From the NCBI GenBank assembly GCA_012295275.1, contig CM022667.1, positions 16,763,403 to 16,827,402 of the forward strand: a stretch of DNA of 64,000 nucleotides, written 5' to 3'. The notes under the pieces are model-generated. The model did not search any database and had not been told where the DNA came from. It was given only the letters and a program-made list of their open reading frames with translations. A program made the translations under genes and the position numbers. The stretch comes from Chrysomallon squamiferum (lineage: Eukaryota; Mollusca; Gastropoda; Neomphalida; Peltospiridae). How positions within the stretch are numbered: the first letter of the stretch is position 1; the number at the start of each line of letters is the position of its first letter. Below, in pieces: positions 61,059-64,000 of this stretch.

Positions 61059-62066
61059 CTGTAGTGTGTGTGAAAAAAAAGAGAAAAATAATACTAGTAA
61101 TAACAATAGCAATAACAACAACAACAACAACAACAAAAAAATAATAATAATAAAATAAAACAACATTAACAATAAAAACAATGAAAATGAAAATAATAAT
61201 GATAATGATTCTAATAATAATATTATTAATAATAACAATACCTCTTTTTTTTTCTTCTTCTTTTTTTATGATTTATTGGGCATGGAAACAACTACTTCAA
61301 GAAAGCAATATGTCTATAGTGTTTGTTATCACCACCAAGCCGGATGTGAGCTTAGGCTAAACAAGCTTGGGGTTTATACTCTCAGAATTTCTGTTTATGT
61401 ATTTATCAATAAATAAACAGTGAAACATAATGTATATTACAACAACCGATTTAATCTAATTTACAATCTTAACGTAATCAACATAAGACTTTATGAGAAT
61501 TAATTTCCAATATTATTTCAAGATTAACAAATATTTCGAAACTGACTATTGAATAATATTGGCGGCATTCTTCTAATTTTCCATAGTTCACTGCAGAGTT
61601 TAAACTTTTAATATCATATCGATACTCATTTAACGAGAAGAAGACAGAGAGAATTCTTAACATTAAGTAAACTATTTGTTAATCAAAGGATAGAAGAGAA
61701 AAATATACAACATGGTATTATGAGAGTGAAATGGATTCAGTAAATAACACTTGGAACTGTGACATCGGCTTTTCCGAAAAGCAGACCAACAGATGGTATT
61801 AAAAAAATGTATTCAGAAACCCAGGAGTGGATGCTGCTTTATATTTGTGTGTTGTTGTGTTTCGTTGTTGTGGTTTTGTTGTTGTTGTCTGTTTTGTTGT
61901 TTTGTTGTTGTTGTTGTTGTTTTTCTGTTTATTCATATATTGTTAGTGAGTTCAGTACATCCATCTTAACGTCACAGAAAAGCGACAGTCTCCTCTGAGC
62001 TATACGCCACATACATTCGAGTGTCAACAGTTATAATAATAATAATAATGATAATGATAATAAAAA

Positions 62067-62097
<31 letters not shown>

Positions 62098-62368
62098 ATC
62101 ATCTTTATTATCACTACTGTGATGTTATTACTGATACTGTTGAGAATGTAATTATTATTATTATTATTTCTGTGACATTGTTGAGGCTGTAGTTATCATT
62201 ATTATTATTATTTCTGCGTAAGATGCTGATGATAATATTGCTGTAGCTGTTACTCTGTCACAATTAACAACTACAACAACAACAACAAGAGCAACAACAA
62301 GAAGAACAACAACAACACCAACAACAACAACACTAGCGATAAAAATAATAATAATAAGTACAAATTAC

Positions 62369-62444
62369 CTTCAGTCGTTGGCAATGACACGACAGACGAA
62401 ATAATAAAATTCACACACAACAACAAGAGCATGTTAACAGCCAT
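62369..62444 (-). CDS. Signal-peptide exon of the three-exon gene
   Basis: 76 nt, ATG to CTGAAG|GTAATTTG, phase 1. It encodes MAVNMLLLLCVNFIISSVVS then LPTTE. It has the conserved flank and a CT tract (GA on sense) starting 237 bp upstream (62,681-62,789). It is followed on the strand by A10 and B11. Confidence 0.7.
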
Positions 62445-63719
<1,275 letters not shown>

Positions 63720-63765
63720 TGTTGTTTACGAGAATGCTGTTGTAGTTGGTGCTGTTGTAGACATC
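63720..63765 (-). pseudogene. B module 3'-end fragment
   Basis: gttgtttacgagaatgctgttgtag matches the last codons and stop region of terminal B exons. It is then joined abruptly to SP-upstream-type sequence (tttcacgcgagaaatatagag) and a CT tract (63,819-63,914). It is a recombination scar rather than an exon. Confidence 0.5.
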
Positions 63766-63815
63766 GTTTCACGCGAGAAATATAGAGATTAAAATAGTTC
63801 ATTATGTGTAGCATT

Positions 63816-63917
<102 letters not shown>

Positions 63918-63999
63918 TGGTAATAATAATAATAATACGAAGAAGAAGACGAATATTAATGAAATAATAATAAAAAAGAATAATATAAGTACAAATTAC

Positions 64000-64000
64000 C
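64000..64000 (-). other. Edge of another SP exon
   Basis: The last bases (aagtacaaattacc) are the complement of the SP donor GTAATTTGTACTT. The final base would be the last base of an SP exon beyond the right edge, so the array continues to the right. Confidence 0.5.

Overview
This is a eukaryotic, intron-bearing, very AT-rich window from an invertebrate animal. The dense GA/CT, AAT/ATT, AAC and TA/GTAT microsatellites suggest a mollusc or another lophotrochozoan, but nothing in the sequence fixes the species. There is no rRNA gene, no CRISPR array and no bacterial or viral gene. I read splice sites by eye, so exon ends are predictions.

Most of the window is a tandem, mostly minus-strand family of small secreted cysteine-rich proteins built from interchangeable exons. 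The exon types are SP (signal peptide, 70-79 nt), A (about 70-81 codons, eight Cys, VWC-like), B (four Cys: C-x21-C-x-C-x18-C), B' (a diverged B), C (another VWC-like exon) and PES (Pro/Glu/Ser-rich stalk). Almost every exon starts and ends in phase 1, so modules can be added, lost or skipped without changing frame. The core design is SP-A-B. Two genes (58.7-53.4 kb and 48.4-43.1 kb) are SP-A-B-A-B. Their internal B exons end in a splice donor like that of the SP exon, which suggests fusion of neighbouring genes.

Minus-strand units from right to left: SP 62.4/A 61.0/B 60.0; SP 58.6 or 58.0/A 57.5/B 55.7/A 54.3/B 53.5; SP 48.3/A 46.5/B 45.7/A 43.8/B 43.2; SP 41.0/A 37.9/B 37.1/B' 36.7; SP 35.8/PES 33.2/C 32.5; A 30.2/B 29.2 (dead); A 26.6/B 25.7/B' 25.3; SP 24.0/PES 21.5/short terminal exon 21.1; orphan B 14.6; orphan B 2.6; SP 1.7/A 1.3 (continues off the left edge). 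A decayed plus-strand unit (A 11.5, B 12.1, SP 14.2) forms an inverted duplicate of 41.0-45.6 kb. A block at 21.1-28.5 kb is directly repeated at 32.9-40.8 kb, where an 802-bp TA-flanked transposon has inserted. Many modules carry stops, frameshifts or changed cysteines, as expected of a birth-and-death family.

On the plus strand, 15.56-16.84 kb holds two exons of a Ser/Thr-rich, membrane-anchored mucin-like protein that uses the same phase-1 junctions. A related but damaged gene lies at 49.7-51.0 kb. An unrecognised Cys-rich gene with two in-frame stops lies at 7.45-9.05 kb. The remaining sequence (about 3.2-7.4 kb, 16.9-21.0 kb and the introns) is AT-rich non-coding DNA with microsatellites.
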